Shown: positions 30,292 to 38,776, counted from the first letter of the stretch. The stretch: 64,000 nt of DNA from Thetidibacter halocola (GCF_018224955.1 NZ_JAGTUU010000004.1:310001-374000), one strand, 5' to 3'. Notes: a model not told the origin generated them from the letters alone. Translations and numbers: made by a program.

Positions 30292-31154
30292 TCGGCGCTT
30301 TTCCTTCGGTGCTTGCGGTCCTCGTCGGCCACGCTGTCGGGATCGGCGTCGCGCACCAGCCGTTCCTCGCCCGACAGGCAGACGAACCGCTTGCCGCGCA
30401 TCCGGCCGATGCAGGTCAGCCCCACCTGCCGAGCGATTTCCACCCCCCACGCGGTGAAGCCCGAGCGCGACGCCAGAACCGGAATGCCCATCAGCGCCGT
30501 CTTGATGACCATCTCGGATGTCAGCCGGCCGGTGGTATACAGGATCTTGTCATCGGCTCCGACGCCCTCGGACAGCATCCATCCGGCGATCTTGTCCACC
30601 GCGTTGTGACGGCCCACATCCTCCATGTAGACCAGCGGGCGATCCTGCTGACACAGCACGGTGCCGTGGATCGCCCCGGCCTCGAGATACAGCGACGGCG
30701 TGGTGTTGATGACATGCGCAAGGCTGTAAAGCCACGAGGTCCGCACCGGCGTCGCCGGCAGGGTCAGCCCCTCGAGCCCCTCCATCATGTCGCCAAAGAC
30801 GGTCCCCACGGCGCAACCGCTGGTCCGGGTCTTCTTCTTGACCTTCTCCTCGTAGGTGGTCTGCGAGGCGGTCCGCACCACGACCACCTCCAACTCCTCG
30901 TCATAGTCGACTCCGGTGATCTCCTCACCCGGACGCAACATGCCCTGGTTCTTGAGGAACCCGAGCGCGAGATACTCCGGGTAATCGCCGATGGTCATCG
31001 CCGTCACGATCTCCTGGCTGTTCAGGTAGATCGTCAGGGGGCGTTCCTCGACCACGGAAATCTCGACTGCGGCACCGGTCTGGTCGGTGCCCGCGACCGC
31101 ACGGGTCAGGCGGGGCGCTGCCGGGTCTGGGGCGATCAGGTAGGGCGATTGCAT
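30288..31154 (-). CDS. fdhD: Formate dehydrogenase accessory sulfurtransferase FdhD
   Basis: FdhD passes sulfur from the cysteine desulfurase to the Mo cofactor of formate dehydrogenase, which needs it for activity. Family features: the KTRTSGCAVGT loop with the reactive Cys114 (only one Cys here, not the CxxC of E. coli), VYMEDVGRHNAVDKIAGW, and the SRSGFTAWGVEIARQVGLTCIGR C-terminal region. I use ATG 31154 behind GAGAGCGG; upstream in-frame ATGs at 31193 and 31208 exist but run into the divergent azlC start. First gene of the overlapping run. Confidence 0.94.
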   Translation of the reverse strand: MQSPYLIAPDPAAPRLTRAVAGTDQTGAAVEISVVEERPLTIYLNSQEIVTAMTIGDYPEYLALGFLKNQGMLRPGEEITGVDYDEELEVVVVRTASQTTYEEKVKKKTRTSGCAVGTVFGDMMEGLEGLTLPATPVRTSWLYSLAHVINTTPSLYLEAGAIHGTVLCQQDRPLVYMEDVGRHNAVDKIAGWMLSEGVGADDKILYTTGRLTSEMVIKTALMGIPVLASRSGFTAWGVEIARQVGLTCIGRMRGKRFVCLSGEERLVRDADPDSVADEDRKHRRKSAE

Positions 31155-31206
31155 CCGCTCTCTGCCTTGGCTAGGGGTGTCGGGCTTTTCCATCGGAGTG
31201 CAAGTC

Positions 31207-31935
31207 ATGGCGTCCAGCAGCGTGATGTCAAGCTATCGACGCGGCGTGCGGGACGGTTTGCCCTTCCTGCTGATCGTGATCCCATTCGCCACGCTCTTCG
31301 GCGTGGTGGCGACCGAGGCCGGTCTCAGCGTGTTCGAGACGCTGTCCTTCTCGGTCGTGGTGATCGCGGGGGCGGCGCAATTCACCGCGCTGTCGCTGCT
31401 GACCGAACAGGCGCCGGTGCTGATCGTGCTGATCTCGGCGCTGGCGGTGAACCTGCGGCTGGCGATGTATTCCGCCTCGCTCACCCCCTACCTGGGCGCG
31501 CTGCCGATGTGGAAGCGGGCGGTGACAGCGTATTTCCTGGTGGACCAGACCTATGCTGGATCGGTTCTGGAATACGAGAAACGCCCCGGGATGAGCGTGG
31601 CCGAACGCTGGGCCTATTTCATGGGGATCGCGACACCGATCTGCCCGCCCTGGTATGCCGCCACGGTCGCGGGCGCCTGGGCTGGCGCGGCGATCCCGCC
31701 CGAGGCGGGGCTGGATTTCGCCCTGCCCATCGCCTTTCTCGCCATGATCGGCCCGGCGCTGCGCACGCCGGCGCACCGCATCGCGGCGCTGGTCTCGACG
31801 GTGCTGGCGCTGGCCTTCGCCTTTGTGCCCTACAATCTCGGACTGATCATCGGGGGCTTGGGCGGCATGATCGCCGGTGCCGAGGCGGAACGGCGCGGGC
31901 TGGGCTTTCCCCTGTTCACGGAGCGGAGCAAATGA
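31207..31935 (+). CDS. azlC: AzlC family branched-chain amino acid exporter, large subunit
   Basis: The large membrane subunit of a two-component AzlCD exporter for branched-chain amino acids or analogues. 242 residues with about six to seven helices; the conserved FGVVATEAGLSVFETLSFSVVVIAGAAQF and NLRLAMYSASLTPYLG regions are present. ATG 31207 lies after CGGAGTGCAAGT and is only about 50 bp from the divergent fdhD. azlD overlaps its stop codon. Confidence 0.93.
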   Translation: MASSSVMSSYRRGVRDGLPFLLIVIPFATLFGVVATEAGLSVFETLSFSVVVIAGAAQFTALSLLTEQAPVLIVLISALAVNLRLAMYSASLTPYLGALPMWKRAVTAYFLVDQTYAGSVLEYEKRPGMSVAERWAYFMGIATPICPPWYAATVAGAWAGAAIPPEAGLDFALPIAFLAMIGPALRTPAHRIAALVSTVLALAFAFVPYNLGLIIGGLGGMIAGAEAERRGLGFPLFTERSK

Positions 31936-32258
31936 TCGCCGATAGCGACCTGTGGATCGTGATCTTCGGGCTTGGGCTGGGCAGTTTCGGCCTGCGCTTT
32001 CTGTTCCTGGGGCTGGTCGGCGACCGCGCCCTGCCGGAATGGATGCTGCGCCACCTGCGCTACACGGCGGTGGCAATCCTGCCCGCGCTGGTGGCGCCGC
32101 TGGTCGTCTGGCCGCCCGCCACCGGCGGACAGACCGACCCGCTGCGACTGGTGGCGGCAATCGCCACGCTGGCGGTTGGCGCCGTCACGAAATCGGTCTT
32201 TGCCGCCATGGGCACTGGCGCGGTGGTGATGCTGGCGGGCGCCTACTGGCCCGCCTGA
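31932..32258 (+). CDS. azlD: AzlD domain-containing protein, exporter small subunit
   Basis: The 108-residue partner of AzlC with four predicted helices and the family motif GLRFLFLGLVGDRALPEWMLRHLRYTAVAILPALVAP (shown by position, residues about 20-55). The ATG overlaps the azlC stop (ATGA), so expression is coupled. Its 3' end overlaps the convergent lipoprotein gene by 16 bp. Confidence 0.93.
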   Translation: MIADSDLWIVIFGLGLGSFGLRFLFLGLVGDRALPEWMLRHLRYTAVAILPALVAPLVVWPPATGGQTDPLRLVAAIATLAVGAVTKSVFAAMGTGAVVMLAGAYWPA

Positions 32259-32884
32259 TCCCGGGTTCGCAGCCGCTGTTCCAGTTCCGCGATGGCGATG
32301 GCCTTGTCGTCACTGTCGTTCTCGTAAAGCTTGCGCTCTGTCACACCGGGAAGAGTGGCGAACTGATCGGCCAGCTTGTTCGGGAACAGCACCCGGCTGA
32401 TCGAGCCGAAGCCCGGCAGTTGTTGCAGGATCGCCGAGGTCGCCGTCGTGCAGGCCGCGGGCGCCACCGAGCCGTTCTGCTGAACCAGGCGCAACGCCAG
32501 TTCGGCGGTCGCGGCGGGCACCTCGATATGCTGGATGCGGACGTGGTAGGTCTCGCGCGCGTGGGCGCTTTCGTAGAAACGCTCGATCGTGGGCGTCACG
32601 CCGTAGAGAACGTCGCCGATCTCTGGCACGCCGGCAAAACGGACGCTTCCCGCCGGATCGAAGATCACCCGTTGCGAGCCGTTGACCATGATGCTGGTAT
32701 GCGCACCCGATCCGGACCGGTTGTTGATCATCGTGTACAGCGTGATCGCGGGCGGGCCGTCATGGCGATAGGTCGCTGCCGCGGCCTCTTCCGGGGTCGA
32801 ATCCGGGCCGTTTTGAGGGCCGCCGGCACAGCCGGACAGGGCGACGGCCACGGCGAGCGCCGCGGCAAGGCCGAAAATACGCAT
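32243..32884 (-). CDS. Putative lipoprotein with permuted papain-like (YaeF/NlpC-P60-type) features
   Basis: A 213-residue exported protein with a lipobox LSGC (Cys19) after a hydrophobic signal. I do not recognise a named family. The order His62 (GAHTSIMVNG) then Cys145 (APAACTTATSAIL) after a long beta-rich stretch matches the circularly permuted NlpC/P60 fold of YaeF/YiiX proteins, where His precedes the nucleophilic Cys. If correct, it would be a periplasmic amidase or thioesterase. This is a motif-level guess. It is likely anchored in the outer membrane. Confidence 0.7.
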   Translation of the reverse strand: MRIFGLAAALAVAVALSGCAGGPQNGPDSTPEEAAAATYRHDGPPAITLYTMINNRSGSGAHTSIMVNGSQRVIFDPAGSVRFAGVPEIGDVLYGVTPTIERFYESAHARETYHVRIQHIEVPAATAELALRLVQQNGSVAPAACTTATSAILQQLPGFGSISRVLFPNKLADQFATLPGVTERKLYENDSDDKAIAIAELEQRLRTRDQAGQ

Positions 32885-32894
32885 GCTTTCGGGA

Positions 32895-33029
32895 TCAGGA
32901 GTTGAAGATCGCGAGGAAGATGACGGCGCAGAGGATCACGATCACCGCGCGGATGACGAAGTTGATGAAACCCTCGAAGGTCTTTTCCTGCGTGGTGATG
33001 TCCATCGAGCCGTGCTTGTGTTCAGCCAT
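32895..33029 (-). CDS. aa3-type cytochrome c oxidase subunit IV
   Basis: A 44-residue gene: MAEHKHGSMDITTQ at the N-terminus, then EKTFEGFINFV and one membrane helix ending IFLAIFNS. This matches the tiny single-helix subunit IV of Paracoccus/Rhodobacter aa3 oxidase, which packs against subunits I and III and has no known catalytic role. The other cox genes are not in this window. It lies 10 bp upstream of the lipoprotein gene in the same direction. Confidence 0.88.
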   Translation of the reverse strand: MAEHKHGSMDITTQEKTFEGFINFVIRAVIVILCAVIFLAIFNS

Positions 33030-33118
33030 CGTCAAAGGTCCTGTTCGTTGCGTTTCCCAGCGGGGTTAGCGCATTTTACCCGGTCTGTCACGCTGGCAAA
33101 GCGGAAGAAATGCCGCAG

Positions 33119-33550
33119 TCACGCTCCTTTCGCAGCCTTGCCGAGGCGGCTTGCCAGGCGAAAGCCGATGCGGCGCGGGGCGTCCTCCTCGGGGGCTTTC
33201 GGCATGGCGCGCAGCACGACGCTGAGCTGCGTGACATGCTGGATCAGCTGCACCCGCGCGCCGTCTTCGTCGGTGCCGAAGAAAGTCACGATGTCGGGAT
33301 CGAAGAAACCCAGCCCCTCGATCTGGACGATTCCGGCATCGCTGCCGGCAAAACCCATGGCGACCTCGTGCTGATTGTCGAGCTGCGATTCGAACTCCTG
33401 GATGTAGACCACCAGCCGCTCATAGGCCCATTCGGCGGGGCTCTTGTCCTCGATGTTCACGGCCTCGACGGGGTCGCCTGCTTCTTCGGGGGCGTCGGCA
33501 TGGACGGCGCTCTTGCGCGGAGTGTCCTTGGCCTTGGTCTTTTTCGCCAT
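33119..33550 (-). CDS. DUF6173 family protein
   Basis: A 143-residue soluble protein with a Lys/Asp-rich, probably disordered N-terminal third and a conserved core starting SPAEWAYERLVVYIQEFE and continuing HEVAMGFAGSDAGIVQIEGLGFFDPD. I recognise it as a conserved rhodobacterial family of unknown function. A basic tail (RRIGFRLASRLGKAAKGA) ends it. It is 13 bp downstream of the Lrp regulator on the same strand, so the two may be cotranscribed. Confidence 0.75.
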   Translation of the reverse strand: MAKKTKAKDTPRKSAVHADAPEEAGDPVEAVNIEDKSPAEWAYERLVVYIQEFESQLDNQHEVAMGFAGSDAGIVQIEGLGFFDPDIVTFFGTDEDGARVQLIQHVTQLSVVLRAMPKAPEEDAPRRIGFRLASRLGKAAKGA

Positions 33551-33563
33551 CGCGGATCGTTCC

Positions 33564-34025
33564 TCAGACGGGCAGCGCCGTCGTTTCCTTGATTTCTTCC
33601 ATCACGAAGCTGGCCGAGATGTCGGTCAGCGGCACCCGCGCGATCAGGCGCTTGTAGAAGGCATCATAGGCCGGAACGTCGGCGACGCGAACCCGCAGCA
33701 TGTAATCCAGCTCGCCGGTCATGCGGTAGGCGCCGGTGACCTCGGGCATGGCCCGCACCGCGCCCTGGAAGCGGTCCATCCAGCCGGGATCGTGGCTGGC
33801 GGCGCGCAACATCACCACCACGTCCAGCGGGCAGCCGAGGCTGTCCGGGTCGGCCAGCACGACACGGCCACGGATCACCCCCGCCTCCTCCATCATGCGG
33901 ATGCGCCGCCAGCAGGCATTGCGCGACAGCGCCACCCTTTCGGCAATGTCGTCGGCGGTCAGCGAGGCATCCCGCTGCAGCAGGCGCAGGATGGCGCGGT
34001 CGAAATCGTCAATTTTTCTGTCCAT
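33564..34025 (-). CDS. Lrp/AsnC family transcriptional regulator
   Basis: A 153-residue leucine-responsive-type regulator: N-terminal winged helix (DDFDRAILRLLQRDASLTADDIAERVALSRNACWRRIRMME, by position about 6-46), then a RAM/ligand-binding alpha-beta sandwich with the family segment VTGAYRMTGELDYMLRVRVADV. Members sense amino acids and often repress themselves. Repeated TGGGATTTC sites begin 2 bp upstream of the start codon, suggesting autoregulation. The target genes are unknown. Confidence 0.93.
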   Translation of the reverse strand: MDRKIDDFDRAILRLLQRDASLTADDIAERVALSRNACWRRIRMMEEAGVIRGRVVLADPDSLGCPLDVVVMLRAASHDPGWMDRFQGAVRAMPEVTGAYRMTGELDYMLRVRVADVPAYDAFYKRLIARVPLTDISASFVMEEIKETTALPV

Positions 34026-34027
34026 AA

Positions 34028-34076
34028 TGGGATTTCATCCCAAAAAATCGATATACGCAAGGAAATTTGGGATTTC
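34028..34076. promoter_or_regulatory. Candidate Lrp operator: palindrome plus 40-bp-spaced direct repeat
   Basis: TGGGAT-TTC-ATCCCA (34028-34042) is a perfect palindrome directly before the lrp start; TGGGATTTC recurs at 34068-34076, exactly 40 bp on, with an AT-rich stretch between. Spacing near four helical turns suits an octameric Lrp. The site also lies upstream of the divergent DUF6356 gene. Confidence 0.5.
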
Positions 34077-34128
34077 TGCACAGAGGGCTTGGGCGATAAC
34101 GGCGATACAGGACAGGAAAGGACACGCC

Positions 34129-34374
34129 ATGACCGACATCACCCCGCCCCGCACCCAGCAGACGCTTCTGGCGCGCATCTTCCTTGCCCACCCGGAATCG
34201 GTCGGCGAGGGCTATTTCGATCACATGAAGGTCGCGCTGCATTTCTGGTTCTGGCTGAGTGTCGCCGCCGGTGCCGCGCTGGTGCATGCCCTTGTTCCCG
34301 CCCTGTGCGAGAAGACCGCCAGCACCATCGTCCGCCGCCTGCATGACCGCATGACGCGGCGCGTGCCGCACTAG
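34129..34374 (+). CDS. DUF6356 family protein
   Basis: An 81-residue protein with the family opening FLAHPESVGEGYFDHMKVALHFWFW, one membrane helix (about 38-58) and a basic C-terminus RRLHDRMTRRVPH. Its function is unknown. It is divergent from the Lrp gene across a 103-bp gap that holds the candidate operator, so it may be an Lrp target. A small AGGAAAGGAC ribosome site precedes the ATG. Confidence 0.8.
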   Translation: MTDITPPRTQQTLLARIFLAHPESVGEGYFDHMKVALHFWFWLSVAAGAALVHALVPALCEKTASTIVRRLHDRMTRRVPH

Positions 34375-34375
34375 G

Positions 34376-35413
34376 TCAGGTCGCCTGCCACAGCCACGCG
34401 CCGTCCTCGCGGCGGGTCCGCGTGGCGCGGCCCTCGTGCCAGAGATGCAGGCAATGGGCCATCGCCTCGACCAGGGCGAGACCGTATTCAGCGTCGCCGA
34501 TGCTGCGCTTGAACAGCGGGGCAAAGCATTCGGCCGCCGTGTGCGGCTGCGCCAGGTGCGCCGCCAGCCGGTCGAGCGCGCCGTGGTGATTGTCGACCAG
34601 CTGCCGCATCCGCGAGGGCAGCCCGGTGAAAGGCAGCTTGTGCCCGCCCAGCACCAGGTGATCCTCGCGCCCCAGCCCCGAGAGCCGCTCGCAGGATTCG
34701 AGCCAGTCGGCCACCGGATCGGCCTGCGGCTCTGTGGCATAGACGCCGAGATTCGAACTGATCGAAGGCAGGATCTGGTCGCCCGCCAGCACCAGGGTGC
34801 AGTCGCGCGACCAAAGCGTGGCGTGTTCCGGCGCGTGGCCGTTGCCGACATGCACATCCCAGTCCCGCCCGCCGGCGCGGATCGTGTCGCCCTGCCGGAT
34901 CCGGGTGAATCCCAGCGGCATCGGCCAGACCATGTCGGCAAAGTTGAACGGGCGTTCGTTCATCCGCTGATCGAGGATCGCGGGCGCCATGCCGCAGGAC
35001 CGCCAATAATCGACGGTTTCCGGCGCGGGTCGATCCTGAACGTCCAGTTGCAGCATCCGCGCGAACAGCCACGCGGTGCGCGTCGTGACCAGTTCGGCGC
35101 CCTGCTGCTGAAACCAGCCCGCAAGGCCCACGTGGTCGGGGTGGTGATGGGTGACGATTACCCGGCGCACCGGCTTGCCCTTCAACGGACCGGCCAGCGC
35201 GGTCTCCCAGATCGCGCGGCTTTTCCTAGTAGAAAAGCCGGTATCGACCAGCGTCCAGCCATCGCCATCGTCCAGCGCATAGACGTTGACGTGATCCAGC
35301 TTCATCGGCAGCGGCTGGCGCAGCCAGAGCACGCCCTCGGCCAATTCGACCGCCTCGCCCGGGGCGGGGGGCGAGTCGAACGGATAGCGGATCGGGCCGC
35401 GCGCGCCGTCCAT
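34376..35413 (-). CDS. MBL-fold metallo-hydrolase
   Basis: A 345-residue metallo-beta-lactamase-fold hydrolase. Zinc motifs: THHHPDHVG (about 90-98), the third His in GHAPEHATLW, Asp in LAGDQIL and a later His (LGGHKLPF). It resembles the glyoxalase II/thioesterase-like branch. Its start codon and the acyl-CoA dehydrogenase stop codon overlap by 1 bp, so it may hydrolyse an acyl-CoA or lactone generated by that enzyme; this is context inference only. Confidence 0.9.
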   Translation of the reverse strand: MDGARGPIRYPFDSPPAPGEAVELAEGVLWLRQPLPMKLDHVNVYALDDGDGWTLVDTGFSTRKSRAIWETALAGPLKGKPVRRVIVTHHHPDHVGLAGWFQQQGAELVTTRTAWLFARMLQLDVQDRPAPETVDYWRSCGMAPAILDQRMNERPFNFADMVWPMPLGFTRIRQGDTIRAGGRDWDVHVGNGHAPEHATLWSRDCTLVLAGDQILPSISSNLGVYATEPQADPVADWLESCERLSGLGREDHLVLGGHKLPFTGLPSRMRQLVDNHHGALDRLAAHLAQPHTAAECFAPLFKRSIGDAEYGLALVEAMAHCLHLWHEGRATRTRREDGAWLWQAT

Positions 35414-37113
35414 CAGGCGGCCAGATCGTCGGGCGTGATCTCCATCAACCCATCCGAGCCGGCGCGGGCATGGGCCAGCAGACCCACATGCTCGGGCAGC
35501 AACCGCGTGATGTAGAAGGCCGCCAGCCGCGAGGCCGCGCTGTCGGGCCGTGCCACAGCAGCGCGCAGGTGGAAATGCGCCCCCAGCACCCGGGCAAAGC
35601 CCCGCAGGAAGGGCACAGCCACGGCGAACCGGTCGGCCATGTCGCTTGCCACCAGCGCCTCGACCGTTTCGCGCAGCGTCTCGGCGGCCTGCCAAACCGG
35701 CTCTGCCAGCGCGGGATGGGTGGCACGGGCGGTCTCGGCAAAGCTCTCGATCTCGTCCAGCAGGCGGAAGGCGGCCTCGCCCCCGTCCATCAGCTTGCGC
35801 CCGACCAGATCCATCGCCTGGATGCCATTGGTGCCCTCGTAGATCGCGGTCACGCGCACGTCGCGCAGATACTGCGCCGCGCCGGTTTCCTCGACATAGC
35901 CCATGCCGCCATGCACCTGCACACCAAGGCTCGCCACGTCGATGCCGGTATCGGTGCCAAAGGCCTTGGCGATGGGCGTCAGCAGCGCGGCGCGGGCCTT
36001 CCACTCGGGATCATCGGTGGCGTTGCCCATGTCGATGGACACCGCCAGGGACAGCGCGATGGCGCGCGCGGCAAAGGTCTCGGCCTTCATCGTGGCCAGC
36101 ATCCGGCGCACGTCGGCATGGCCGATGATCGTACCTTCGGGGCTGCGCCCCTGCTTGCGGTCCTGCGCATAGGCCAGCGCGTGCTGATACGCGCCCTCGG
36201 CCACACCGATGCCCTGCACACCGACGCCCAGACGCGCGTTGTTCATCATGGTGAACATGGCGCGCATGCCGTCATGCTGCTCGCCCACCAGCCAGCCGGT
36301 CGCCCCCTCGTAGGCCATGACGCAGGTCGCGCTGCCATGCAGGCCCATCTTGTGCTCCAGGCTGACGACCTTGAGGCTGTTGGCCACGCCCGGGTTGCCC
36401 TGCGCGTCGGGGATGAATTTCGGCACGAGGAACAGGCTGATCCCCTTGGTGCCCGGCGCCGCGCCCGGCAAACGCGCCAGCACGAGATGGCAGACATTGC
36501 CCGAGAAATCGTTGTCACCCCAGCTGATATAGATCTTCTGGCCGGTGATCGCATAGGTGCCGTCGCCGTTCGGCTCGGCCTTCGACGTCAGCGCACCCAC
36601 GTCGGACCCGGCCTGAGGCTCGGTCAGGTTCATCGTGCCGCACCATTCGCCGCTGACCAGTTTCGGCAGGTAGATCGCCTTGAGCTCGTCGCTGGCGTGA
36701 TGCTCGAGCGCCTCGATCTGGCCCTGGGTCATCAGCGGGTTCAGTTGCAGCGCGAGGCAGGCCGCGCTCATCATGTCGTTGACGCAGGTCGTTACCGCCA
36801 TCGGCAGGCCCATGCCGCCATGCTCCGGGTCCGCCGCGATGGCGACCCAGCCACCCTCGGCGATCGCCCTGTAGCCCTCGGCAAAGCCCCTGGACGTGCG
36901 CACCACGCCATTCTCCAGCCGGGCGGGGTCGGTGTCGCCGTTGCGCTGCAAGGGCGCCAGCACCTCTTCGCACATCTTGCCTGCTTCACCGAGGATCGCG
37001 TCGACCATGTCGGGCGTGGCTTCGGCGAATCGGTCGGTTGCGGTGACCTGGGCAAAGTCGACCACGTCGTTCAGGATCAGGCGATAGTCGTCGAGCGGTG
37101 CGCGAAAGGGCAT
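35413..37113 (-). CDS. Acyl-CoA dehydrogenase (DmdC-like long form)
   Basis: A 566-residue FAD enzyme, longer than the usual 380-390, with an extra C-terminal domain as in 3-methylmercaptopropionyl-CoA dehydrogenase DmdC and related proteins. The catalytic core has NLTEPQAGSDVGAL, the FAD-binding YISWGDNDF region, QVHGGMGYVEETGAAQYLRD and the ITAIYEGTNGIQAMDLVGRK motif. Electrons would go to ETF (etfBA at 58945). ATG 37113 follows CGGAGACGAC; the frame is open a further 24 bp. The exact acyl substrate is uncertain. Confidence 0.92.
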   Translation of the reverse strand: MPFRAPLDDYRLILNDVVDFAQVTATDRFAEATPDMVDAILGEAGKMCEEVLAPLQRNGDTDPARLENGVVRTSRGFAEGYRAIAEGGWVAIAADPEHGGMGLPMAVTTCVNDMMSAACLALQLNPLMTQGQIEALEHHASDELKAIYLPKLVSGEWCGTMNLTEPQAGSDVGALTSKAEPNGDGTYAITGQKIYISWGDNDFSGNVCHLVLARLPGAAPGTKGISLFLVPKFIPDAQGNPGVANSLKVVSLEHKMGLHGSATCVMAYEGATGWLVGEQHDGMRAMFTMMNNARLGVGVQGIGVAEGAYQHALAYAQDRKQGRSPEGTIIGHADVRRMLATMKAETFAARAIALSLAVSIDMGNATDDPEWKARAALLTPIAKAFGTDTGIDVASLGVQVHGGMGYVEETGAAQYLRDVRVTAIYEGTNGIQAMDLVGRKLMDGGEAAFRLLDEIESFAETARATHPALAEPVWQAAETLRETVEALVASDMADRFAVAVPFLRGFARVLGAHFHLRAAVARPDSAASRLAAFYITRLLPEHVGLLAHARAGSDGLMEITPDDLAA

Positions 37114-37227
37114 TGTCGTCTCCGTCTGGCTTGGCAAGCGGCCATGGCTTTAGTAGCAGAACTTCGCATAGGCTAGCCATGCCCGCCATGGCGGCAACCG
37201 AAACGCGGCGTCACGGGGGACCGGCGC

Positions 37228-38190
37228 ATGAGCGCAGATGCGATGAAGCCGAAAGGCGCCGAACGGCTGCGACCCGACGCGGCGGGCCTGTCCCGCGCGG
37301 CGGCAATCCTGCGCGGCGGTGGGCTGGTCGCCTTTCCGACAGAGACGGTCTATGGCCTGGGCGCGGATGCCTGCAACGACGATGCGGTTGCCGCGATCTT
37401 CGACGCCAAGGGGCGGCCGAACTTCAACCCGCTGATCGTGCACGTGGCCGACATGGAGGCCGCAAAGACGCTGGTTCTTTGGAATGTCGAGGCGGAACTG
37501 GTGGCGCGGGCCTTCTGGCCCGGGCCGCTGACGCTGGTGCTGCCGCTGCGCGACGATGCGCCGGTCTCGTCGCTGGTCACGGCCGGCCTGCCGACGCTGG
37601 CGGTGCGAGTTCCGGCGGCGCCCGTGGCGCGTGACCTGCTGGCGGCCTTCGGTGGACCGGTGGCCGCGCCCTCAGCCAACCGCTCGGGCCAGATCAGCCC
37701 GACCCGCGCCGCGCATGTGATCGAGGGGCTGGGCGACCGGGTGGACGCGGTGCTGGATGGCGGGCCGTGTTCGGTGGGCGTCGAATCGACGATCCTGGGC
37801 TTGTATGGCCACCCGACCCTGCTGCGCCCCGGCGGCGTTACCGAGGAAACCCTGGAAAAGCTGCTGGGCCGCAGGCTGGCCGAACGCCACCCGTCCGAGG
37901 CGATCTCGGCCCCCGGCCAGCTGCGCTCGCATTACGCGCCGCAGGCCAGCGTCCGGCTGAACGCAACCGACTGGGAGCCGGGCGAGGCGCGGCTTGGCTT
38001 TGGCGACGTGCCCTGCGACGTGAACCTGTCGCCCTCGGGCGACCTGGAAGAGGCAGCGGCCAACCTGTTCGACGCGCTGCACCGGCTGGATGCCACCGGC
38101 GCAGAGGTCATCGCCGTCTCGCCGATCCCGCATGTGGGCGTGGGCGTGGCCATCAACGACCGGCTCAGCCGGGCGGCGGCGGAACGCTAG
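37228..38190 (+). CDS. tsaC: L-threonylcarbamoyladenylate synthase (Sua5/TsaC)
   Basis: Makes threonylcarbamoyl-AMP from threonine, bicarbonate and ATP for the t6A37 modification of ANN-decoding tRNAs. The YrdC domain has FPTETVYGLGADA, KGRPNFNPLIVHV, FWPGPLTLVLPL and VAAPSANRSGQISPT. A C-terminal Sua5 domain (from about 215) after SAPGQLRSHYAP makes this the long Sua5 type, 320 residues. It is divergent from the acyl-CoA dehydrogenase and convergent with yqgE, ending 4 bp apart. Confidence 0.95.
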   Translation: MSADAMKPKGAERLRPDAAGLSRAAAILRGGGLVAFPTETVYGLGADACNDDAVAAIFDAKGRPNFNPLIVHVADMEAAKTLVLWNVEAELVARAFWPGPLTLVLPLRDDAPVSSLVTAGLPTLAVRVPAAPVARDLLAAFGGPVAAPSANRSGQISPTRAAHVIEGLGDRVDAVLDGGPCSVGVESTILGLYGHPTLLRPGGVTEETLEKLLGRRLAERHPSEAISAPGQLRSHYAPQASVRLNATDWEPGEARLGFGDVPCDVNLSPSGDLEEAAANLFDALHRLDATGAEVIAVSPIPHVGVGVAINDRLSRAAAER

Positions 38191-38194
38191 GGCG

Positions 38195-38776
38195 TCAGGC
38201 CCGACCGCCCTCGGCCGACAGCGCCAGCGCCGCGACGCCCAGCGATTCAAGCGCGGCCTCCCACTTGGCGGGATCGGGCAGGTCGAAGATCAGCCGTGGC
38301 ACGCCCTCGCAGACCAGCCAGGCGTTCTGCGCCAGCTCTTCCTCCAACTGGCCGGCCCCCCAGCCGGCATAGCCCAGCATCAACAGCCAGCGCTCTGGTC
38401 CGCGCCCGGCGGCGATGTCCTCGAGTACGTCCAGCGTGGCGGTCATCTGCACGTCCTCGCGCACCGAGAGAGTGGTCGAGGCCGCGCGGTAATCGGCCGA
38501 ATGCAGCACGAATCCGCGCCCCATCTCTACCGGGCCACCGAAATGGATGCGCACCCGCGACAGGTCGGCGGCAGGGTCGATCTGCAATTGCGACAGCAGC
38601 GTGGGCATGTCCAGATCGGCGCTGGGCTTGTTCACCACCAGGCCCATGGCCCCCTCGGAGGAGTGGTCGCACATGAACACGACCGCGTGTTCGAAGCGCG
38701 GATCGCCCATGCCCGGCATGGCGATCAGCATCCGTCCGGTCAGGTCGGTCACGGTGGCGGCGTCGCCTTGCGTCAT
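38195..38776 (-). CDS. YqgE/AlgH family protein
   Basis: A 193-residue cytosolic protein with the hallmarks GRMLIAMPGMGDPRFEHAVVFMCDH, GLVVNKPS and the YAGWGAGQLEEELAQNAWL block. The fold is known but the function is not; the early link to alginate regulation is not supported by the family distribution. It is preceded by a 146-bp gap shared with the divergent DsbD-like gene. Confidence 0.93.
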   Translation of the reverse strand: MTQGDAATVTDLTGRMLIAMPGMGDPRFEHAVVFMCDHSSEGAMGLVVNKPSADLDMPTLLSQLQIDPAADLSRVRIHFGGPVEMGRGFVLHSADYRAASTTLSVREDVQMTATLDVLEDIAAGRGPERWLLMLGYAGWGAGQLEEELAQNAWLVCEGVPRLIFDLPDPAKWEAALESLGVAALALSAEGGRA

